Shown here in pieces: positions 15,719 through 22,783 of a stretch of DNA of 32,902 bases (positions are counted from its first letter, which is position 1; each line of letters starts with the position of its first letter). Below the pieces are notes generated by a model. That model searched no databases and was not told the DNA's origin. It was given only the letters and a program-made list of their open reading frames with translations. The position numbers and the translations under genes were made by a program. The DNA is from Myxococcales bacterium. Lineage in GTDB: Bacteria > Myxococcota_A > Polyangia > Palsa-1104 > SHYY01. Where the stretch lies: assembly GCA_009692555.1 (NCBI GenBank), contig SHYY01000055.1, forward strand, positions 1-32,902. The letters are read 5' to 3'.

Positions 15719-16859
15719 CCTCCTGAGCCCGCCGCGAAAGCGCTTCCGCGACCTCGGCCTCACCCTCGGGCGCTATCCCACCGGGCCGCACAACGCGATC
15801 ACCGACGTCGCGGGCGTCCGGGTCGGCCACACCACGCTGATCGAGGGCGACGGCAAGATGACGGCGGGCAAGGGGCCGGTGCGCACCGGCGTCACCGCGA
15901 TCATCCCGCTCGACAACTTCTTCCAGGACTGCGCGATCGCCGGGGTGTTCGTCCTGAACGGCGCGGGCGAGCTGGCGGGGCTCACTCAGGTGCAGGAGTG
16001 GGGGCTGCTCGAGACGCCGATCCTGCTCACCAACACCATGTCGGTGGGCAAGGTCTCCGACGCTGCGGTGAAGTGGATCACCCGCCACCAGCCGAAGACG
16101 GGCGAGGAGTACGACGTCCTCATCCCGGTGGTCGGCGAGTGCGACGACTCCTACCTCAACGACTCGGTCGGCCGCCACATTCGCTCGGAGCACATCTACC
16201 GCGCGATCGAGACCGCCGCGCCGGGCCCGGTCGCCGAAGGGTCTGTGGGTGCCGGAACAGGGATGATCACCTGCGACTTCAAGGCGGGGATCGGCACCGC
16301 ATCGCGGCGGGTGCCTGCCCCCGATGCGCCCGGCGAAGGCGGCAGCGCCTACACCGTCGGGGTGCTGGTGGAGAGCAACTTCGGGGTGATGCAGAACCTG
16401 CGCGTCGACGGGGTTGCCGTCGGTGAGCTGCTCTTTCCGGCCTACCGCGATCTGGCGCGGCGCGTCCGCTCCTACGGCTCGATCATCGTGGTGGTGGCGA
16501 CCGACGCGCCGCTCATGGCCCAGCAGATCGCCCGCCTCTGCAAGCGGGCAGCCCTCGGGATCGGCCGATGCGGATCGTACGCCGCCCACGGATCGGGCGA
16601 GCTGGTGGTCGGCTTCTCGACCGCCAACCGGGTGCCGCGGGTGACCCACGGCATGACCCACCGCCTCGACGTCCTGTTCGACCGCGCCACCGGCCCGCTC
16701 TACGAGGCGGTGATCGAGGCGACCGAGGAGGCGATCCTGAACGCCCTCTGCGCCGCCGACGACATGCGCGGCCGCGACGGCAACTTCGCCCCGGGCCTGC
16801 CGCTCGAGAGGCTGGCGGAGATCATGGGCCGCTACCGCCCCGACGTGCCCCGAGGGTAG
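15570..16859 (+). CDS. DmpA/BapA-family (P1) aminopeptidase
   Basis: A self-processing Ntn-type peptidase related to DmpA (L-aminopeptidase/D-Ala-esterase-amidase) and beta-peptidyl aminopeptidases. Visible boxes: 'FRDLGLTLGRYPTGPHNAIT' at the family N terminus, 'NDSVGRHI', 'GAGTGM', 'KAGIGTASR', 'YTVGVLVESNFG', and the cleavage/nucleophile site YGSIIVVVATDAP, where autoproteolysis is expected before the Ser encoded at 16479-16481. The only standard in-frame start before the conserved region is the ATG at 15570, which adds about 50 atypical residues read from the ligase tail in another frame. A CTG at 15723, five bases after the ligase stop, would fit the family N terminus better. So the gene is sure and the start is not (429 residues from ATG, 378 from CTG). 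Confidence 0.9.
   Translation: MPPTRSSRTLARLRATGSRRSRRATETETATAALPPPRSPPHRRARPRVDLLSPPRKRFRDLGLTLGRYPTGPHNAITDVAGVRVGHTTLIEGDGKMTAGKGPVRTGVTAIIPLDNFFQDCAIAGVFVLNGAGELAGLTQVQEWGLLETPILLTNTMSVGKVSDAAVKWITRHQPKTGEEYDVLIPVVGECDDSYLNDSVGRHIRSEHIYRAIETAAPGPVAEGSVGAGTGMITCDFKAGIGTASRRVPAPDAPGEGGSAYTVGVLVESNFGVMQNLRVDGVAVGELLFPAYRDLARRVRSYGSIIVVVATDAPLMAQQIARLCKRAALGIGRCGSYAAHGSGELVVGFSTANRVPRVTHGMTHRLDVLFDRATGPLYEAVIEATEEAILNALCAADDMRGRDGNFAPGLPLERLAEIMGRYRPDVPRG
15638..15661 (+). repeat. GGMAAC hexamer tract inside the ligase gene
   Basis: Four units GGCAAC-GGAAAC-GGAAAC-GGCAAC encode Gly-Asn repeats (residues 704-711) in the ligase tail. The same hexamers form a ten-unit intergenic tract at 28167-28226. 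Confidence 0.9.
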
Positions 16860-16883
16860 CCGTGGTCCAGCAGGTGTGAAAAG

Positions 16884-16912
16884 TTGCTCCCTCGCGGCCC
16901 CGGGTTTAGACA
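16884..16912 (+). promoter_or_regulatory. Promoter-like element before the zinc-ribbon gene
   Basis: TTGCTC (16884-16889), 17 bases, TAGACA (16907-16912), then GAGGAGAAG as ribosome-binding site before the ATG at 16940. Hexamers match the consensus only partly. Confidence 0.4.
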
Positions 16913-16939
16913 GGGAGGCGTCCATCGCGAGGAGAAGTC

Positions 16940-17317
16940 ATGCTGGAGAAGCGTTCCTGTGACGGGTGCGGCCGCCCCACCGACGAGCCGCGCCGCGGTC
17001 TCTGCTCCGCCTGCTACATCCGCGAGCCCTCCGACGCGATCCCGATCCACGGCGCCTGCGCCTCGTGCGGTGAGCGGCGGCGGATGATCCTCCGCTGGGC
17101 CCGGCTCGCCGTCGGCCGCGTGCTCACCTGCTACAACTGCGGCCACGTCGCCGACAACGCGCGGCCGAAGGTCCAGGATGTCCCGGCGCTGCGCGACCTC
17201 ATGACGCGCGACCGCCGCACCGACGATCGCCGAAAAGGGCTGATCCGCCTCGACGGCGAGGACGGGCGGCGAGGCACTGTGCGCCGCGCCCCCGACCGTC
17301 TCCTGCGCCGGGACTGA
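16940..17317 (+). CDS. Small double zinc-ribbon-like protein
   Basis: A 125-residue protein with two Cys4 clusters: CDGCG...CSAC (residues 7-24) and CASCG...CYNCGH (about residues 40-69). Each has two CxxC knuckles, so two zinc sites are expected. The C-terminal 50 residues are rich in Arg and Asp and probably unstructured or nucleic-acid-contacting. A strong GAGGAG site precedes the ATG. No family name is recognised. Such proteins often bind DNA, RNA or protein partners, but that is general inference. Confidence 0.75.
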   Translation: MLEKRSCDGCGRPTDEPRRGLCSACYIREPSDAIPIHGACASCGERRRMILRWARLAVGRVLTCYNCGHVADNARPKVQDVPALRDLMTRDRRTDDRRKGLIRLDGEDGRRGTVRRAPDRLLRRD

Positions 17318-17411
17318 GCGCGTTGAATACGGCGGGCGGGCCCATCGTCGGAATGAAAACCCGCCGCCCTTGTGGCACCATGGCGTCCCATCGCACCCGG
17401 AGGTACGACCG

Positions 17412-17717
17412 ATGATCCGCAGGGCCCTCTTCTTCGCGTTCCTGTTCGCGGGCGTGCTCGCCGCCGGCTCCTTCGGCAGCGCCCGCGCCGATGACGACAA
17501 GTGCACCATCGCCCTGAAGGGCGACAACTCGATCGTGAAGGCCTGCGCCGCGGGGGGCCGCCCGGCCGCCAGCAAGGCGATGAAGACGCTGGTCAAGGCC
17601 GCCAAGGCCAAGGGCGTGGACTTCAAGTGCGACTCCTGCCACGCCGACATGGAGAGCTACAAGCTCAAGGACAGCGCCCGCGACGACCTCAAGAAGCTCC
17701 TCGCCGCCAACAAGTAG
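17412..17717 (+). CDS. Small exported CxxCH protein (possible mono-haem cytochrome c)
   Basis: A 101-residue protein with a Sec signal peptide (MIRRALFFAFLFAGVLAAGS, cleavage likely after SARA) and one CxxCH motif, CDSCH at about residues 76-80, near the C terminus. Covalent haem c attachment is therefore possible. No distal Met ligand is obvious beyond HADM immediately after the motif, so this may instead be a metal or redox site. Lys-rich, expected periplasmic. The ATG at 17412 is chosen because GGAGG lies eight bases upstream and the signal peptide starts there. Probably a single-gene unit. Confidence 0.75.
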   Translation: MIRRALFFAFLFAGVLAAGSFGSARADDDKCTIALKGDNSIVKACAAGGRPAASKAMKTLVKAAKAKGVDFKCDSCHADMESYKLKDSARDDLKKLLAANK

Positions 17718-17808
17718 CTCATTTTCCGCCACTCACCACCCGGCGGGCTGGCCGATAGCAACAAGGCGAGCCTGACGGGGGTCGCACGTGGGGATCGGGG
17801 CGACAAAG

Positions 17809-17974
17809 TAAGGGCCCGCGAATGGGCAAGTCGATCGATGATCGCGATCCGAGGCGCCCGGATGGCGAGGCGCGACGACGGAGAATACTCTCTGGATTTG
17901 ACGGAGGAGCAACGAAGCCTGCCGGGATGAGATCGGCCGCGAGGACGACTGAGTTGTCCATTCGCGGGCCCTTA
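17809..17974. mobile_element. Palindromic MITE-like element, copy A
   Basis: This 166-base element runs from TAAGGGCCC to GGGCCCTTA. Its ends are inverted copies of AGGGCCCGCGAATGG plus an imperfect CAACTCGAT, and the whole is an imperfect palindrome around a central GAATAC-TCTCT-GGATTT (17883-17899). Copy B at 24978-25141 is the same element in the opposite orientation, close to 90 percent identical by eye. It encodes no transposase, so it is likely non-autonomous and mobilised in trans. TA flanks both ends here, consistent with a TA target duplication, although copy B has TT/AA. Confidence 0.8.
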
Positions 17975-18045
17975 CCCTCGCGCCCAGGCCCGTATCTCCT
18001 GATCTACTACCTCCGAGAATCGTCGCGGCGCGCGAAGATTGTCGA

Positions 18046-18117
18046 GCGGCCAAAGGCCGCGCGTCTTGGTTGCGGCCTGCGGGCCGCGCTGAGCGGAGCG
18101 CAGCGGAGTCGAAGGGG
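18046..18117. repeat. Twin GCGGCC hairpins plus REP-like GC palindrome
   Basis: GCGGCC-AAA-GGCCGC (18046-18060) is followed by GCGGCC-TGCG-GGCCGC (18072-18087), then a segment of the form GAGCGGAGCGCAGCGGAG (18091-18108) of the kind found dispersed in many GC-rich genomes. No T tract follows, so it is not an intrinsic terminator. Within the 442-base gene-free stretch 17718-18159, this block and element A are the structures I see; 17718-17808 shows nothing clear. Confidence 0.6.
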
Positions 18118-18141
18118 AACGACACCGGCGAGGGAGGTCGG

Positions 18142-18150
18142 TGCTACCAT
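18142..18150 (+). promoter_or_regulatory. Extended -10-like element before the asparaginase gene
   Basis: TG-C-TACCAT, ending nine bases before the ATG at 18160. No Shine-Dalgarno sequence lies between, so the mRNA is probably leaderless or nearly so. Confidence 0.45.
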
Positions 18151-18159
18151 CGGCCCGTC

Positions 18160-19035
18160 ATGAAGCCTGCGATCATCGTTCATGGAGGGGCTGGTTTCGT
18201 CGATGGAGAGCGGATTCCCCGCTGTCGCGAAGGGTGCGAGCAGGCGGCGCGCGCGGGGTGGGAGGTCCTCGCGGCAGGCGGCGGTGCTCTCGACGCGGTG
18301 GAGGCGGCGGTGCGGGTGCTGGAGGACGACCCGGAGTTCAACGCCGGGCGCGGGGCGGTGCTCAATCGCGATGGGGTGATCGAGGTGGACGCGGCGATCA
18401 TGGACGGCGCGCTGCGGGCGGGCGGCGTCGGGGCGCTGCCGTGGGTGCGCCATCCGGTCACCGTGGCGCGCCGGATCCTCGAGCGCGGCGAGCACATCCT
18501 CCTCGTCGGTGGCGGGGCCCTCGCGTTCGCCCGCGAGTGCGGGATCGAGCCCGAGTCGCCCGAGGCGATGGTGACCGTCCGATCCCGCGCGCGCTTCGAG
18601 CTGGAGTGCGCCGGGCGCCTCGCCCCATCGGCCACCGGCGACACCGTGGGAGCCTGCGCCATCGATGCCGGCGGCCAGCTCGCCGCGGCGACCTCCACCG
18701 GTGGGATCTCCTGGAAGCGCCCCGGCCGCGTCGGCGACTCGCCGCTTCCCGGAGCCGGCAACTACGCCGATCACCTCGCCGGGGCAGCCTCGGCGACCGG
18801 GCATGGCGAGTCGATCATCCGCGTGGTGATGGCAAAATTTGCCATCGATCGGCTGCGCTCCGGCCTGGGCGCCGACGAGGCCGCGCGCGCCGCGGTCGAC
18901 GAACTCGGTGGGCGGGTCGGCGGCGAGGGCGGGATCATCGTGATCGATCGCGCCGGTCGGATCGGCCATGCGCGCAACACCCCGTGCATGCCCTGGGCGT
19001 CGGTGCAGGGCGGCGAACTAGCAGGCGGCGTGTGA
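18160..19035 (+). CDS. Isoaspartyl peptidase / L-asparaginase (Ntn hydrolase)
   Basis: A 291-residue type 2 (plant-type) asparaginase. N-terminal IIVHGGAG, 'EFNAGRGAVLNRDG', and the autoprocessing/nucleophile box GDTVGACAID, with cleavage expected before Thr162, followed by 'STGGISWKRPGRVGDSPLPG'. The mature enzyme would be an alpha/beta heterotetramer hydrolysing isoaspartyl dipeptides and asparagine in the cytoplasm. It is slightly shorter than many homologues because the linker before the nucleophile is short. The ATG at 18160 matches the family N terminus. The last codons overlap the acetyltransferase start by four bases (GTGA), indicating coupled translation. Confidence 0.93.
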   Translation: MKPAIIVHGGAGFVDGERIPRCREGCEQAARAGWEVLAAGGGALDAVEAAVRVLEDDPEFNAGRGAVLNRDGVIEVDAAIMDGALRAGGVGALPWVRHPVTVARRILERGEHILLVGGGALAFARECGIEPESPEAMVTVRSRARFELECAGRLAPSATGDTVGACAIDAGGQLAAATSTGGISWKRPGRVGDSPLPGAGNYADHLAGAASATGHGESIIRVVMAKFAIDRLRSGLGADEAARAAVDELGGRVGGEGGIIVIDRAGRIGHARNTPCMPWASVQGGELAGGV

Positions 19036-19505
19036 TCATCCGCCCCGCCCGCGGCGACGAGGCGGAGGCGATCGCCCTGGCGGTGGCGGATCAGCCGCTC
19101 CTGGCCCGCTACGGCACCACCTGTGCCGGTCTGGCCCGAAGCCTCGATCAGGCGCTCGCGCGCGGCGATGGCCTGCTGGTGGCCCAGGAGGAGGGCGCCG
19201 TTCGCGGGATGGCGTGGTTCCTCGCCAGCGGGACTTTCGCGCTCGGGGGTTACTTGCGCCTGATCGCCCTCGCGCCCGGCACCGAGGGACGCGGCGTGGG
19301 CGGCCTGCTCCTCGACGCCGTGGAGCAGGAGGTGGCGAAGGCGAGCCGCCATCTCTTCCTGCTGGTGTCTGATTTCAACGACGGCGCCCGGCGCTTCTAC
19401 GCGGCGCGCGGCTACCGCGAGTCGGGCGCACTGCCGGCGCTGGTGCACGAGGGAATCGACGAGATCGTGATGTGGCGACGACTCGGGCCAGGGGCGGAAA
19501 CGTAG
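19032..19505 (+). CDS. GNAT-family N-acetyltransferase
   Basis: A 157-residue acetyl-CoA-dependent acyltransferase. N-terminal 'IIRPARGDEAEAI', central strand 'LRLIALAPGTEGRGVGGLLL' containing the acetyl-CoA pyrophosphate loop (GRGVGG), and the C-terminal 'FNDGARRFYAARGYRESG' typical of the fold. The substrate is not predictable. The GTG start at 19032 overlaps the TGA of the asparaginase gene. Its own TAG overlaps the GTG of the following lipoprotein gene by one base, so three genes may form one transcript. Confidence 0.88.
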   Translation: MIIRPARGDEAEAIALAVADQPLLARYGTTCAGLARSLDQALARGDGLLVAQEEGAVRGMAWFLASGTFALGGYLRLIALAPGTEGRGVGGLLLDAVEQEVAKASRHLFLLVSDFNDGARRFYAARGYRESGALPALVHEGIDEIVMWRRLGPGAET

Positions 19506-20919
19506 TGGCTCTCCGACGGGCAGCGGCGCTGCTGGGGATGCTCGCGGCGTGCGACCCGGGCGGTCCCGCGCCGCCCGACGCTCGCGCGCCGACCGATCTC
19601 GCCCTGATCCTGCCGTGCGCCGATGGCGTCCGCGACGGCGATGCGAGCGACGTGGACTGCGGCGGGACGTGCGCCCGCTGCACCGAGGGTGCCTCCTGCC
19701 TCGGCAATCTCGACTGCGCCACCACCCTGTGCCGGGAGGGACGCTGCCGCGCCCCGACGTGCGACGACCGCGCGAAGGGGGGCGCGAGACCGATCTCGAC
19801 TGCGGCGGCGACTGCCCGCGCTGCCAGGCCGGACGCGCCTGCGCCGTCTCGGAGGACTGCGTGAGCGGCATGTGCTTCGCGAAGCGGTGCGAGCGCACCC
19901 TGAACTTCAGCGGGCCGACGATCGTGCCCACCACCGCGCCGCTGCGCGCGCTGGTGGCGGCCGAACTGAGCGGCGACAAGCGCCTCGATCTCGCGGCGGT
20001 CGGCGGGGTGGGAAACCCGGTACTGGCGCTGCTCGGCGACGGAGCGGGCAGCTTCGCGGCGACCCCTTTGCCGTACGTCGGCGCGCCCGAAGGGATCGCC
20101 GCAGGGGACCTCAACAGCGACGGTCTGATCGATCTCGCGGTCGCCGATCCGACCGGTGGGGTTGCGGTGCTCCTCAACACCGGCGCCGCCAAGTTCAAGA
20201 GCGCGGTGTCCTACTTCGCCGACCACCCCAGGGCGATCGCGATCGGCGACGTCAACGCCAACCTGAGCGTCGACCTGGCGGTGGCGGAGCAGGGCGGAAA
20301 CACCGGCGTCCTGCTCGGCAAGGGCGATGGCACCTTCGGCGCGGTCGCCCACCTGCTCGCCGGCAGCGGCTCCGTGATGCGCGTCCTCGCCGCCGACTGC
20401 AACGGCGACAAGCGCGCCGATCTGGTCACCAGCGGCTCCGAGGTCCGCCTCCGGCTGGCCAACCCGAACGGCGGCTGGACGCTCGATACCCTGGTGGCGC
20501 TCCTGGGCAATGGGGCCGGGCAGCCGATCGCCGCCGGAGACGCCAACAGCGACGGCAAGGTCCACCTCGCCGTGCCGCTGAAGGGCGCCGTGCGGCTGCT
20601 CACGGGGGATGGCAAGGGGGAGTTCACCGCCACGGTCGCGCAGGGATCCCGGATGCTCGGGATGGCGGTCGCGTTCGCCGACCTCGATGGCGACGGCCGC
20701 CAGGACCTCCTCGTGGCCGATCAATCCAGGGCAGTCGAGGTCTGGCTTGGCGACGGCGACGGCGGCTTTCAGTTGCCGGTGCTCGAGTTCCTCACCGCCG
20801 GGGCGCTCGGCGACCTGGTGGTTGGGGACTGGAACGGCGACGGCGCGCCCGACCTGGCGTCGACCTTTGTCGTTGGCAAAACCGGCGGCATCGCGGTGAT
20901 GATCAACCGCCGGAAGTAG
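19505..20919 (+). pseudogene. FG-GAP/VCBS-repeat lipoprotein, frameshifted
   Basis: The gene starts at GTG 19505 with a lipoprotein signal (lipobox MLAAC) and Cys-rich modules of the 'DVDCGGTCARCTEGASC' type. The frame is lost at about 19777-19782, a run of six G. Adding one G restores 'GRETDLDCGGDCPRC' and the rest (471 residues in all). The downstream part has at least six FG-GAP/VCBS units ('DLNSDGLIDLAVAD', 'DLDGDGRQDLLVAD', 'DWNGDGAPDLAS') that form a Ca-binding beta-propeller on the surface. It may be a true pseudogene, a phase-variable G tract, or a sequencing/assembly error; codon quality on both sides of the break looks normal, favouring a recent or artefactual event. Confidence 0.8.
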
Positions 20920-20923
20920 CCGT

Positions 20924-22734
20924 CTACAGCGTCTCGAGGTAGGCCACGAGGTCGCTGACCTGGGCCTGGCTCAGCGACGAGGTCTGGCCGTGCTTGTCGC
21001 CGCCGCCGCAGGCGCTGAAGCGGTCGCGCAGCGTCTTGGCGCAGCCGTGGTGCAGGAACGGCGCGCGCCAGGCGACCCCGACCAGCGATGGCACCTGGAA
21101 GGCGCCGCCGGTGCCCACGTCGTGGCACCCGACGCAGCCGGCGCCCTGGAACAGCTTCACGCCGCGCTGCACCGCCGCCGGGCTCGCGGGGGGCGACGCC
21201 GCGGGTGCGCGCAGGGTGTTCACCCAGGCGCGCAGGCCGTTCATCTCGTCCACCGTCGGCATCGCGCCGCCCATCCGATTGACCTGCACGTCCGAGAGCA
21301 GCGCGTCGAGGGTATTCATGTCGCCGCTCCAGTGGAAGGGCTCGGTGCCGAGGAGGCCGCCGCGCAGCGACTGGGTGCGGCGCAGGCCGAGCCCCACGAA
21401 GTTCCAGGCGCGGCCGTCCTCGCCGCCCTCGGGGTGGCATGACGCGCACGCCAGCGAGTCGGCGGCGTTGCGATGGAAGAGCAGGTGGCCGGCGTCCTGG
21501 GGGAGCGATTTCCCGAGGCTGATGGTCTTGAGAGCGGGCTGTACGATCTGCTGGAGGGTCGCGGGATTGCGGGTCTGGACGTAGATCGCGGTGCCGCTCC
21601 ACCACCGCCACCGGCTGCCCGACGGTGAGGTTGAGGTTGTACTTCTCGTCGAAGCCGAGGCAGCCGCCCTTGGCGAGCTCGGTCAGGTCATGGACCAGGA
21701 TCTGCGCGCCGGCGCCGCCGCGGTGATTGCCCGCCGCGATCATCGCGACGCGGGTGCCGCCGGGCGACACGGCCACGTCGAGCGGCAGGAGGGCGCCCGG
21801 CATCGCCGCCGCGACGCCCACCTTCTGGTCGGGGTCGAGCACGGTGAGTGCGCCGTGGACGATCGCTCCGCACTGGTCGGTGGCCTTGCCGTAGCCGCCC
21901 GGCTGGGTCGACACCGCGGAGTCCTGCCCGCGCTGGTGGAAGCATCGCCACCCGTCCCCCGCCGAGGCCGATGGTGCGCCACGCGACCGCCGGCGAGAAG
22001 GTCGCCCCGGCGCGCACCGACGGCGCGCTGAACCCGGGCGGCGAGAGGCGCTGCACGATCGTTCCCGCGCCGTCGACCACCAGCAGCTCGGCCGCGCGGA
22101 ACTTGCTGATGAGCAGGCGATCGCCGTCGACGACGACATCGCGGAGGTCGCGCTCCAGGGGCCGGACCGTGGTCTTGGCGCCGCCGGCCGCGGGCAGCGT
22201 CACCAGCTCGCCGCCGGCGCACACGACGTGGAGTCGATCGGTCGCCGCGTCGAAGGCGATCCCGCGCGGTGCAGGGCAGACCGCGCGCCGCGAGAGGAGT
22301 GGCGCCAGCGACGAGGCCGGGTCGAGATCGGCGATCGCGCCGCCGCGCCGGAGGACGACGTGAACCCGCCCGGCGGCATCCTCCACCAGGCGCCCCGGCT
22401 CGTCCCCCGGGTCGAGGTACACCGCGCCGGCCTTCTCCGTCGGTAGATCGATCACCCACAGGCAGTCGCGATCCGGGTCGGCCGCCACCGCGGTGTGTCC
22501 GTCGCGGAGCAGGAGGAGCGTGCCGCCGCTGAGCGCGGGTGGCAGGTGATGCGGCGCCTCTTCCCTGGCTCCGCCTGCGGGCGCGAGCGGGTCCGGGGCG
22601 TACGCCGTGGGTGCGCCGGCGTCCCGCGTCAGCGACGGGACCTCGCCGGTCACCTGCTTCTCGGGGGAGCAGCTCGAACAAAGGGCGAGGAGCGGCGCAC
22701 AAAGGAACGTCGCGAGGTGGAAGGCACGGCGCAT
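20924..22734 (-). pseudogene. Beta-propeller / di-haem cytochrome c lipoprotein, two frameshifts
   Basis: Reading from the ATG at 22734 (AAGGAG upstream; lipobox near LCSSC), about 265 residues of propeller-like sequence end at a frame break near 21935-21945. The frame resumes with 'HQRGQDSAVSTQPGGYGK' and breaks again near 21596-21610, after which a cytochrome c part continues to the stop. Both breaks are explained by one extra base each (GCTTCCACC; GGTGGCGGTGGTGG); without them the product is 602 residues. The C-terminal part has CASCH and CVGCH haem sites and 'RRTQSLRGG', like di-haem peroxidase-type cytochromes. It converges with the FG-GAP gene, four bases between stops. It may be a pseudogene, or intact with sequence errors. 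Confidence 0.8.
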
Positions 22735-22783
22735 TGCCCACTCCTTGGCTTGCGAGGGGACGATACACCCGAACGCCCCGTCG

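Noticed and set aside
12623..15763. Long minus-strand open frame joining the FMN gene with the antisense of the ligase gene
   Set aside because: Only the part from 13237 downward has a signal peptide and domain; the rest is antisense to well-supported ATP-grasp motifs.
17331..17365. GGCGGG...CCCGCC inverted repeat after the zinc-ribbon gene as a terminator
   Set aside because: A 23-base loop and no T tract make an intrinsic terminator unlikely.
17719..17961. Small frames in elements A and B sharing a conserved peptide (around 'ILRRRASPSGRLG')
   Set aside because: The similarity is explained by the nucleotide repeat itself; both lie inside palindromic elements and lack ribosome-binding sites.
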